A stretch of DNA of 64,000 bases from assembly GCA_947247005.1 (NCBI GenBank), contig OX365955.1, forward strand, positions 5,342,001-5,406,000, in the 5' to 3' direction. The notes beneath the pieces are model-generated. The model saw only the letters and a program-made list of their open reading frames with translations. It did not search any database and was not told where the DNA came from. Shown here piece by piece: positions 22,761 to 62,709 of the stretch (position 1 is the stretch's first letter; every line of letters begins with the position of its first letter). The stretch comes from Spisula solida (taxonomy: Eukaryota > Mollusca > Bivalvia > Venerida > Mactridae). A program made the translations under genes and the position numbers.

Positions 22761-24018
22761 TGGTAAAACGCGGCCATTGAGCGAATTCCCATCATCCGGC
22801 ACTCGAGGTGGATGCTCTTCTACAAGAGCTGCCCCGCTTATACTCGTACATATATTTGAACCGAGTTGAGCATCCGATACTTTCACGCCGAACTGTCTCT
22901 ATTCAATAGTGTATATTTTAATGTGTCATGTAACATGTAAACGTACAATCACTGTTTATTATATTAATTTTGTAATTTAGTTAAAAACCAAACAACAATT
23001 CTGTGGAGGGGGCATTGTTTTTAGTTTTTTAAGACCGAATAATCCAACTGATGTTCATATCATTTCTCGCCATTAATCAACGCTGCAGTTCACCAAAGAT
23101 CCAAAAGTCTAAGGATGAAGGATTGTTAGACTACGCTATTTACTATTCTTGTGGAATATACTAAATAGATTCGTGTTCATAAGGTACTGAATAATGTGAA
23201 TGTGGTGGGGTATGAAGGATTTTGTCCAAATACGTGTTTTAACCTTGGAAGCGCAGTACTGTGTGCTCGGTTTTGTTCTTTGCAGAATAAATATGAGTTT
23301 CATTTTACCAGTATATCAAACACCACACTCCGTGCAGCCGGGTGCGAACACGTGTTGCTTAAGCCTAGGTCCCACTGAGCATTTTTTGCCCCGGCGATTG
23401 TAATGAATGAGCATTCAGGTTCCTCGTGGTCTAGGGGAAGCCTCGGTGGAAGTCATGAGACATGTGATATTGGAAGGAATTGTGATGAATCGGATGGTAT
23501 CGGAAGAAATCGGGAGAACATCGTCGATATGGGATTCCTCAGTGGGACAATGTCAACTTATGGGTAGACTCGTAAACCTATCTCAAAATGCACCCTGTTA
23601 TTTTAGGGTTAATATCTCAATGATAAAACATTACCTCATTAGAGGTGCCTCCCTTTCGTTTGTTGGTATTGAGCTGATGAACACCGACTATCAAGCTCCT
23701 GAGTTTGGTATTTACTATTTTCGAAAATTAAATAATTAACAGTTCCGATGGATACTCATACCTTCATTAAAATTCTCCTTTTTGGTGTTTGATTTGTCCT
23801 CGGCTTTATGTAATCAATGTGTAGGCTTATTGAAGGTGTTGTCACTTTTTGGCGTGTTTTAATAGTTTGTGTTTTTTGTTCACGAAAAAATACTGATCGT
23901 CATCACATAATGATAGTTACATGACACATGACTTTACTCGGTTCAAACCAGTTAGTTCATTAAAGTTTACGTCATATTAAGCATGCCTATATGGGATCTT
24001 CTACTTTGTTCAAATATA

Positions 24019-25920
24019 ATGGCCATATTCACATCCTCTCCTCCACTCTCACTCACTGAGTTAATCCAAATTTAATTATCGTTTCGTCCGTGCGTTTGAG
24101 TGTGAACTCGACCTAACTAGAAATTGGTATTCACAACGGTAAGTGTAGCTGGAGCTGACTCGACTGAGTGAGGAATTTTCGAGGGAGCGAAACGTCGACT
24201 TGAGCTCGACTCCAACCACACTCAATGGAATGTTAGTGAATACCAAAGTTAGTCACTAACTAAAATGGACAATCTACGCGAGGTAGAATAATTTGAGGAG
24301 ATGATTTTACCTTTTAGAAATGTCCCGGATAGGAGCATTTCCTTAAAAAGCATTGATAATGTGAAATTCTTGGAAAAGTTCCCCAGCTACACTCAAATGT
24401 GATTACGTGCATACCGATTTAGCGCACGAATGTTGAACTAATAAAGTTGTTGTAATTTAAAATTAAATAAGACAACACATACATACGATCGTGTGGGTTG
24501 ATAAATATATTACCATAAATATAAATTTATTTATAATTTGTTATCTAAAAGTATATTATTTGGACAAATAAAGTTACTGTAATAAATGTATAAAGTATCT
24601 ACAATTAAAATTTAGTCATCTTACCGCGATGTTAATTAAATGCATGATATTTATATATGGAGCATAACATGAAATTATATTGCTTTCATTCTTTGGCGTA
24701 TCATTATTTTTAATTCCGTCCAGTGTTTATATGAAGATGACTGAAATATTTAAATGAAACAATAAACGTGTTAATTTGAACATACCGATGACGTGCATTA
24801 TTCTTTTCATTTACAATCATTCATGAGTCAAAGTGCCGCCTCGATAACCTGCTGTTAGAGCGTCCGCTTCGAGTGCGGGGAGCCCCGGGTTCGATCCGGG
24901 GTCACTTCATGCTAAAAACGATTTGGTATTAGGATTTCCCTTGCAAGATGTGCAGCATAACAAGCGAAAGCTGGCTTCACTTCTCTTATGTATATCGGTA
25001 CCATTGTGACGATGGATAAAATCGGACATGAGGTGTGGAGATTAATGTTAGTCCAAGGTTGTACCAACTTGTTTCATAATCAACCTAAAACCAAGAAGTT
25101 CATGCATAAGCTATAATACGTACTCTTTATTTATACATTTCGCTCATTAAATGACATTCTAGGAATTATTGCTTTCTAGTTGTCGGGCTTCCTTGATTAG
25201 TTTACAAAATCATACAGTGAAGCTGCTTATAAAAGCAAACTGACTTCACCTCCTCTGACTTCTAAATGACATTACCTGCTTGACGGTCTGTGGAATACAT
25301 ATTGACGTGGTATGATATTTAATATTGAGTCAACACCGAAACATATGGCATATGGTACGGTGTCTTCTTCGACTTGCGCATCTTTTATTCATTTAAAACT
25401 CGTGCGAATTGTCTTGCGTAAATGTTTTGTTGGAATATATCCTTGTAAATATGTACGTTCATTTAGGATTAATCACGAAGGCCGTAGGCCTGAGTGATTA
25501 ATAACTATGCATATGAACGACAAACCGTTATCTATTCACCGGTATATCACGCAAAACAGCGATATATTTGCATTCTAACACGTGTAAAATTTGTACAAAT
25601 TTAAACGGACTATTTTGTTTGCGAAGTTGGTGAGTTATTTATCATGTTGCTATAGACAACTTTCGCTGTTCAAAGAATCGTAACGTACTAAACCCAACAA
25701 ACCAATTTAATAATGATGCACTGATTGTTTGTACAGTGTAATATCCTGCCATGTATTATAACGGTCACACTCTCAAGGAAGTCAAGGGCGAGTTACCCAT
25801 GTGAATACCAAATCTCCACTCGACCTTCACTAACTCGACCGTCACTCCAGCTACACTTGAGGCTACCTTAGGTTAGTGTAACTCGAGTTGGAGTGGAGGA
25901 CTGACATGTGAATACGGGCC
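24019..25920. mobile_element. Possible 1.9-kb non-autonomous element containing a SINE
   Basis: The left end reads GGCCATATTCACATCCTCTC followed by CTCCACTC. The right end is an inverted GAGTGGAGGACTGACATGTG then AATACGGGCC. Phrases with ACTCGAC and CAGCTACACTTG repeat near both ends. The match is imperfect. Confidence 0.55.
24834..24990 (+). repeat. tRNA-derived SINE
   Basis: The tRNA-like head has an anticodon-stem look (CCGCTTCGAGTGCGG) and a good B box (GGGTTCGATCC). The acceptor stem does not pair. The body, with TTCCCTTGC and a GCTGGCTTC phrase, matches the copy at 53672. Confidence 0.72.
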
Positions 25921-26018
25921 TTAAGTGTGTCACATCTCGTACTAAGCTATTAATGCGGCTGGATTATTCATACTGTGCTTCAAATTGTACAAAAAGCACA
26001 TTAAAGCCAGTTCATATT

Positions 26019-26239
26019 TACTGTGAAATCATTATTTTTCGATTTAGTTGATTTTTTGTTGATTTCGTTGTTGCTCTCGACCACGAAATCTTATCCCGAC
26101 GATTAATCGATCTCTGGAATGTCAAATATTGGTTTATCCTTTCATGTTTTGTGATTTATTAATTTAACACCTGACGAAAATGCATTTTTATCAAAATCCA
26201 CGTAATTTAATACCCACAAAAATATGTAATTTTATAGTA
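26019..26239. mobile_element. MITE family E, copy 1
   Basis: The ends are TACTGTGAAATCATTATTTT and an inverted partner near 26239. The interior GCATTTTTATCAAAATCCAC and the CCCGACGATTAATCGA phrase recur at 50.45 kb and, inverted, at 58.56 kb. Confidence 0.78.
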
Positions 26240-26526
26240 TTTGGGAACGCATTTACTGAGCATACACTTGCACACTGGAAAGTTATCTACTCTCAAAAAC
26301 TATGAAGAATATATTAATCAGTATGGGGTGGTGTCTAAGTGGTACATAAATATGCAATAAAAAAGCCAAACTATTATTTTTTCTATTTATTCAAATTTTA
26401 GTCCAATATTTACATATAGATTAACCCATTCTAAATTAGCATCATGGCCAATGTCGTAATTGTATTATAGTTACCATAAATACGGTAAGTTAACTGAAGT
26501 GGCGGAGCTTAATGGAGTCTGGTAAC

Positions 26527-26740
26527 TATAGTAGGGAGAATTTGACCCTATCTTCGACCTTCTATCAGCATAATGTAATAGCTCATATCTTGTCTTTATT
26601 TATAACAACGGTCGTACACTAATATTTTCATAAGCGGGGAATATCACGAAGACGCTCGAGGTGTAATACAAACACTAATCTAAAGGAGCGATATTGCACG
26701 GTTTATAGGATCAGGATCAGAACAAATTCTCCCTACTATA
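26527..26740. mobile_element. MITE family A, copy 3
   Basis: The ends TATAGTAGGGAGAATTTG and CAAATTCTCCCTACTATA are a clean inverted pair. The interior matches copies 1 and 2 (CGAAGACGCTCGAGGTGTAA) but is shorter. Confidence 0.8.
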
Positions 26741-26909
26741 CCATACTAGTATTAAACTCACGATTGGACCATGTTATAACACAGATAGAGACACAGACAC
26801 TCTTGGGCTCCACCCTAGAGAAGATAAAATAACCACATGTTTCAGTTCTCTAACTAGAAGATCACAATATTTCCTGTACCTTTACAAGTTGCCTGTGTTT
26901 TCTATGTCC

Positions 26910-27014
26910 TATGTGTCTCGACGATAGCTGCTCTATAGGGTGTGTCTCTACGACTTCACCACGACTGTCGTAGAGACGCAACTTCTACGATAGAGCTTTC
27001 GTCGAGACACTGTG
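26910..27014. repeat. Small nested palindrome
   Basis: The outer arms GTGTCTCGACGA and TCGTCGAGACAC enclose inner arms GTCTCTACGAC and GTCGTAGAGAC. Confidence 0.75.
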
Positions 27015-27043
27015 ACTCAGTATTGCAGCATTGGTTCATATGA

Positions 27044-27283
27044 CATATTAATCGTTTATTCAGGTTAGTTAACTGTTTACATAACAGGTAACAGGTATAT
27101 TAGGTAACATTATAATTTCTCTTGTTATTATCTAAATTAAAAATATATTGTATGTACGAGTTTGTTGCTTAGTGAATAAGGTATTGATTTTCACTACCGT
27201 TTTTTCTGATTAAAATGTTCTAGTCTACTATGTCATCATATAACTATGTATGTAAACAAGTTTGAGACCTAAATAAACGAAAT
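27044..27283. mobile_element. MITE family F, copy 1
   Basis: The left CGTTTATTCAGGTTAGTTAA and right AAACAAGTTTGAGACCTAAA then TAAACG form inverted ends. The interior TTATAATTTCTCTTGTTATT matches copy 3. Confidence 0.7.
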
Positions 27284-27288
27284 GTACG

Positions 27289-27523
27289 TATAGTCCGTTT
27301 ATTCAGGTTTGTCACTTGTATACAACTATACAACTATTGCAATATCATATCATTGTATTTTATTGTTTTAAACATTTTATATCGAAGAAAAGGGCAGTGA
27401 TTCACCAAGCTTCATACTAATACACATAATACTGATCAAAATAAGACATTAATAAGAGACATTGCAATAGGTATGTACACAATGTTATGATAACAAGTGA
27501 CTGCCCTGATTAAACGATTTATA
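27289..27523. mobile_element. MITE family F, copy 2
   Basis: The left TATAGTCCGTTTATTCAGG...GTCACTTGTATAC is paired with right ACAAGTGACTGCCCTGATTA then AACGATTTATA. The interior is more diverged than in copies 1 and 3. Confidence 0.75.
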
Positions 27524-27783
27524 CGATGTTAGCAGACATTACTGTTGTACAGTACTATATAGGTGGCGTCATATTGTTGTGACGTCATGATCACTTACAT
27601 GACACCATACTTACACTCAATAAATTATCAGTAGTCAAAATATATATAGATATAATGATATCAAACGTTTAATAATTTCTCTCTTCATTTTGTAATATCT
27701 GTTACAGGCAAGCTTTAAATGAATTTGAATATCGTACCAAGTATAAATGAACATACGACAGGTGCACGGTTAGAAAAACATTC

Positions 27784-27985
27784 ACGAGGGGTGACAAAGA
27801 AGTACTCTGAAATCATTATTACACGACAAATATTGCTTATTTTGATACCGTGTTGTTGTACATTTGCATTACAACACATCATTAAATAAATTGTAATAAA
27901 AGTACATACATATTCTGAAGTTTTACAGACTTATCATGTCGTAGAAATAAGAGCATTTTTCAGTATTCATTGATCACCCCTCGTA
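27784..27985. mobile_element. 202-bp MITE, GAGGGGTGA termini
   Basis: Left ACGAGGGGTGACAAAGAAGT and right TTCATTGATCACCCCTCGT are inverted. One end (CGAGGGGTGATCAATGAATA) also occurs alone at about 46538, beside SCUBE EGF7. Confidence 0.7.
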
Positions 27986-28116
27986 CTATTACCTGGTGAG
28001 AAGATTTGAGACATTTCCGATTTTTTCCATTATTTGTCTGTATGACAAACGTTTATAAATATCCAACGTCTGTGTCAAATGTTTGTTAAATCGAACTATT
28101 TTGAACGGTCCAGAAA

Positions 28117-28198
28117 TATTCGAGATAAAGAGGGACATATATTCGAGATAACGAGGGACATATGTTCGAGATAACGAGGGACATATATTCGAGATGAG
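28117..28198 (+). repeat. 23-bp tandem repeat, about 3.5 copies
   Basis: The unit is GAGGGACATATATTCGAGAT plus AAC, with one A/G change. Confidence 0.85.
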
Positions 28199-28369
28199 TG
28201 TTGACTGATAGTTTTCGAAGTTGCTATCGCTGATAAGATACAGACATATCCTGTATACTAGTAGTTGGAACAAATTAACTTGTAACTCAACCTATATGCA
28301 TGAATATATTACAAACTCCCGTGTGTAAAATATATCCATTTACACCATTCACCTCGTACATATTCGTAG

Positions 28370-28604
28370 TATAAATCGATTAATCAGGTTGGTCACTTGT
28401 TTACATAACATTGTGTACATAAACATTGCAATTTCTCTTGTTAATGTATTGTTTTAATAGACATTATGTGTATTAGTATGTAGCTTAGTAAACAAGGTAC
28501 ATGTAGCCTATTAGTTTTCACTGCCTTTTTCTTCAATTAAAAATACAATGTTATGATATTGCAATATTGCATACAAGTGACAGACCTGATTAAACGGACT
28601 ATAC
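28370..28604. mobile_element. MITE family F, copy 3
   Basis: Left TAATCAGGTTGGTCACTTGT is paired with right ACAAGTGACAGACCTGATTA then AACGGACTATA. A further partial end lies near 30729-30785. Confidence 0.75.
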
Positions 28605-28839
28605 TCAAGACCGAAATTCATTAATAAGCAATAAAACAACGGTTTTAAATGTGACTACTAGATGGTTGGAGGACCACGTTAATGTGTTCGCACGATACAA
28701 CTTTCTTATGTCTAGGACTATCCCAGTGACGTCATGTAAACACTATCATTTCATGGTACATCTTTCACATTTATTTTTACCTATAATAATTATTATTCAT
28801 ATGTGTAATATTACATATGGCACCTTTGAGGCTTTTGAC

Positions 28840-29080
28840 CACAAGCACATGGTTTTAAATTATGGTTACGAATTAGCATAGTGTATCCTATATAGAGAGA
28901 AGGTTGTGCAGCGGCCATGTTTAGTCGCAACGGATATTACGTTACAGGAAGTACAAAAAACTGAGTAGCAGCTTTCGTAACGTCATATCCGTTGCGGCTT
29001 AACATGGCCGTTGCACAACCTTCTCTCTAGATACGGTTCACTCAGATAACTTGAAACCATTATTGAAATCATGTGCCTAT
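28840..29080. mobile_element. MITE family G, copy 1, with 9-bp target duplication
   Basis: Flanked by GCTTTTGAC on both sides (28831-28839 and 29081-29089). The outer ends are AAGCACATGGTTTTAAATTA and inverted GAAATCATGTGCC. A strong inner palindrome includes GAGAGAAGGTTGTGCAGCGG and its inverse. A 9-bp duplication fits Mutator-like elements, but the superfamily is inferred. Confidence 0.85.
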
Positions 29081-29348
29081 GCTTTTGACAGTTCAGAAAT
29101 ATTTTTGAAACAATTGTCTTTCACAAACTTCCAACACGAAAAGTCAACGAACGCTACAGGAAGTCAGCACATTCATGTTAGCATCACTGATATCAAGTTT
29201 CATTTTTTTTATCAAGGCATATAACATGCATGTGATAATTTATGTTAACTTTCAATGTTTTGTCCAGTTGACACTAAATGCAAACCACGCCGAGAAATAT
29301 CCGTACTCTCCGACTTTTACATTCCTAACGCTGAGTGCTCTCCCTTAG

Positions 29349-56686
<27,338 letters not shown>

Positions 56687-56869
56687 CTGAAATTAAGAAA
56701 GTATAATATAGTTGTTTTATATGAATCAAGCAGTTACCTGTCTTCAAAAGTCAATTAATGATGAAAGGGTACAATATTTTCTGACATACATGCCCTATTT
56801 CTGGGGAATGAAACCGGAAATTATTTCCTTAGCAGAACTTCGGATGGATAAATCCCCATTATAGGTATT

Positions 56870-58075
56870 GCCTAAGTTCCCGTTAAGGCAGTGACTTAGT
56901 TTCCGTTAAGGCAGTGCCTTAGTTTCCGTTATAGACAGTGCCTTAATTTCAGTTATAGACAGCGCCTTAGTTTCCGTTATAGGCAGCGCCTTAGTTACCG
57001 CTATAGGCAGAGGCTGAGTTTCCGTTATCGGCAGTGGCTTAGTTACCGTTATAGACAGCGCCTTAGTTTCCGTTATAGGCAGCGCCTTAGTTACCGCTAT
57101 AGGCAGAGGCTGAGTTTCCGTTATCGGCAGTGGCTTAGTGTCCGTTATAGACAGCGCCTTAGTTTCCGTTATAGGCAGCGCCTTAGTTACCGCTATAGGC
57201 AGCGCCTTAGTTACCGCTATAGGCAGAGGCTGAGTTTCCGTTATAGACAGCGCCTTAATTTCAGTTATAGACAGCGCCTTAGTTTCCGTTATAGGCAGCG
57301 CCTTAGTTACCGCTATAGGCAGAGGCTGAGTTTCCGTTATAGACAGCGCCTTAATTTCAGTTATAGACAGCGCCTTAGTTTCCGTTATAGACAGCGCCTT
57401 AGTGTCCGTTATAGACAGCGCCTTAATTTCAGTTATAGGCAGTGCCTTAGTGTCCGTTATAGACAGCGCCTTAATTTCAGTTATAGACAGCGCCTTAGTT
57501 TCCGTTATAGGCAGCGCCTTAGTTACCGCTATAGGCAGAGGCTGAGTTTCCGTTATCGGCAGTGGCTTAGTTACCGTTATAGACAGCGCCTTAGTTTCCG
57601 TTATAGGCAGTGCCATAGTTTCCGTTGTAGGCAGCGCCTTAGTTTCCGTTATAGGCAGTGGCTGAATTTCCGTTATCGGCAGTGGCTTAGTTTCCGTTAT
57701 AGGCAGCGCCTTAGTTACCGCTATAGGCAGAGGCTGAGTTTCCGTTATCGGCAGTGCCATAGTTTCCGTTGTAGGCAGCGCCTTAGTTTCCGTTATAGGA
57801 AGTGGCTGAGTTTCCGTTATCGGCAGTGGCTTAATTACCGTTATAGACAGCGCCTTAGTTTCCGTTATAGGCAGTGCCATAGTTTCCGTTGTAGGCAGCG
57901 CCTTGGTTTCCGTTATAGGCAGTGGCTGAGTTTCCGTTATCGGCAGTGGCTTAGTTTCCGTTATAGGCAGCGCCTTAGTTTCCGTTATAGGCAGCGCCTT
58001 AGTGTCCGTTATAGGCAGCGCCTTAGTGTCCGTTATAGGCAGTGGCTTAGTTTCTGTTATATGCAGTGGCTGGTT
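56870..58075. repeat. 24-bp minisatellite, about 50 units, with higher-order structure, upstream of EGF1
   Basis: Units are of the form GGCAGCGCCTTAGTTTCCGT plus TATA. Sets of four differing units recur as 96-bp blocks (for example from 57005 and 57101). On the - strand a 400-codon frame stays open, giving an eight-residue repeat such as TETKALPI. Differences between units mostly change amino acids, which argues against coding. Confidence 0.93.
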
Positions 58076-59380
58076 TACTGATTGCAAATACGAACATTTT
58101 ATACTCAATGTTGGTTAACTTTTGTAAAATGTAGAAAAGTATGATTAAAATGGAAAATGATGTACTTGCACTATTTGCTCGCATAATACTATATGTAGAC
58201 TTTATCGACTTGCAGATATGAGATAAACTTGATATATCCGGACACTACACACCATGCGAAAATGAAAGTACTTAGTCGAACATATTTCACGAACATTGCA
58301 CTCGAAGGTCCACCCGACTTAAATAAGGATATGACAGTGGCAGGCGATTGGGCAAACAACTTTATTTATACAGAAGTAGGCCTAAAATTGAGCCTTTATT
58401 TGTGGCATTTGGTCCCAATCCCTTTGTCTAGCTATGATCTTATGAACCTGGCAACATGGCTCTCGTATAAGTGGTATTAACAGTGTACATTCTTTTGGGG
58501 AACCTACACCAACGCCTTCTTTAAAATGCTCTACATTCTCGTGCAAGACGAGAGAGAAGATAATGTAAAATCACATATTTTCGTGGGTATTAAATTTAGT
58601 GGATTTTGATAAAAATACAGTTTCGTGGGGTCGTAAATTAGTGGATTACAAAACATGAAAGGGTAATCGTATTCTGAATTTGCGAGGTCAATTAATCGTG
58701 GGAATTATATTTCGTGGTCTAGTTCAAGAAAGAAAATCAACGGAATTTCAACTTCCTCGAAAAATAATTATTTTACAGTACCCCACATTCTACTTAGTGT
58801 TCATTGCTTGTTTCTGTAATGTATAGCACAATAAAGCCATTGCAGAAAAAGCCATCTCGAGACATGCTATCTTCTACATCTTCAAAATATGTTTTCACAG
58901 AAAATACGGACAGACTAATTAGTATTCGTTTTGTAAGACATGCGCACAGACACCTAATAAATCATTGATCAGAATGTGGTGAATATGAAACGTGGCATAG
59001 ATATGGCTGATTAGTTTATCATAATAATTAAGATGATTTTGAAAATATGCAAGTTTTTGTAAGTCTGAAATGCACCCAGATTTCAACTTCCAATGTTATA
59101 TATCATACAAAATTGAATTTATCTTCTAAATTGTGCAAATAATCTGCAGTTACTGATAAGTAAAGAGAATATATAGACCACACAAGTATGGGAACGATAA
59201 CATGTTAATAATAACTCAAATGCAATCTAATAGTTATACAACTTATAACTATTAAATTATATTTAATATAGGCTTCATTTTTTATATTATCACATTTGTT
59301 CAATGTTTGTAATCGACCTAACCGTACGTCCGTACGCTGTTATGTTATTATTTCAACAAGCAGACAGCTAGACGTCCCAA
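58076..59380. other. No gene recognised apart from a MITE
   Basis: Contains MITE family E copy 3 (58563-58782, listed separately). No signal-peptide exon for SCUBE could be identified here on the - strand. Confidence 0.45.
58563..58782. mobile_element. MITE family E, copy 3 (inverted)
   Basis: TGTAAAATCACATATTTTCG to TTATTTTACAGTA. The interior GTGGATTTTGATAAAAATAC is the inverse of copies 1 and 2. Confidence 0.8.
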
Positions 59381-61470
<2,090 letters not shown>

Positions 61471-62200
61471 ACAGACAGATACATAGATGCACATATAACC
61501 TAAATATCCTAAGTATAAGTATACGACACCATTGATAACAGATGTGAACGAACGGGCAGACATCGAAAGCAAAAAACATCCAGATAGTTAGTCCCAATAC
61601 ATGCTTCCGTGTATCTACAAGTAGTATCAAGAGTATGCCATTCGTTTAATGGGCGTAGATTATTAGATAATTTTGACACATTAAATCACGTGATACCATC
61701 TACCTATCTCTGCACGCATTAATCAATTAATAAAACTATCTATTTGTTAGAGAAAGATGCATCGCGCATCGGGAATGACGCATCATGTGACTTCCGTTCA
61801 CGTGACATCAGACTGATACAACATGGTTATCAACTTCAGGCACACTTAGACAGAAAATATCAAAATCAATTACGCAAGTTGAAACTCTCTACCTGAAGGT
61901 GTTGATATGCACTTCCTCCGTAATTTCGATTGATTTGTTTTTCTAAAAGCTGAATCACGTCTACATTTCTCATTATTGATATTCGATTAATTTCGCATTG
62001 TAATGTCGTTCAATTTCCTGAGACCTCATTAGAATATGTACTCGTATAGTAGATTATATGCGACCGTTAAATAGTGCTAACACGTGGCTCTTGGTAAACG
62101 TTACGGCGCTTTGTTTAAAATATAGTTTTTATACATTTTATATTTTACTTTCGTGAAACAGTAAGTAAAAACGTAAAATGATTTGGCCTGCTTGTTTATC
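61471..62200. other. No gene recognised
   Basis: AT-rich sequence; no element ends or exons were identified. Confidence 0.45.
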
Positions 62201-62288
62201 CCATCGGCAAATGGTTTCAAAATGGAGTCAAAATTATCTGAGTGTACCCTATATAGAGATACGATAATTTGAAACCATGTGCCTATGG
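62201..62288. mobile_element. MITE family G, short copy 3
   Basis: CGGCAAATGGTTTCAAAATG at the left and AATTTGAAACCATGTGCCTA at the right, with the shared AAATTATCTGAGTGTACCCT. The inner palindrome is deleted. Confidence 0.78.
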
Positions 62289-62511
62289 TCCATCCCCGTT
62301 ATTTAAGGGCAGGCATCTACTTTGAAGTTTCCGAGCACATCTAATTCTCAACTCCTACCACTAAATAAAAAAGCGCTGGGCAGGTAGCTCATTACAGACC
62401 TACCGCTCAAAGAAGGATGTCCATATGAACATAGTGTTTCCAGTTAAATAGTGGCATATATCCACTCCTTCTTAATTGGGAGATCTCAGTCAGTAGCGGT
62501 CAATTAGTTTC

Positions 62512-62700
62512 ATGTCAAACCAAGTACCCGTCACTTCTGGCGTAACACAGGGAACTGTTCTAGGACCTCTTCTCTTCATTTTAAACATAAATTATCTGCC
62601 CTGCACAGTTACTTCTCAGGTGCGACTGTTTGCTGATGACACAGCCTTCTGTCTTAATTACAGTAACTTTGCTATCTGGTTGTCAAAGGTTAAAAACATA
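62512..62700 (+). pseudogene. LINE reverse transcriptase fragment
   Basis: Encodes VTSGVTQGTVLGPLLFILNI and VRLFADDTAFCL, the RT block between the SGVPQG motif and the catalytic FADD. It breaks off soon after. The type resembles CR1/Jockey-like LINEs. Confidence 0.85.
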
Positions 62701-62709
62701 TCTAAATAA

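Noticed and set aside
23407..23739. 110-codon frame with ATG start
   Set aside because: No recognisable domain; the surrounding text looks repeat-derived, and the length is within chance for this window.
24834..24906. Functional serine-type tRNA gene
   Set aside because: The B box and anticodon arm look good, but the acceptor stem does not pair and a SINE body follows; the same body recurs at 53.7 kb.
27989..28273. 94-codon frame on the - strand downstream of SCUBE
   Set aside because: It consists largely of the translated 23-bp tandem repeat and MITE sequence; no family resemblance.
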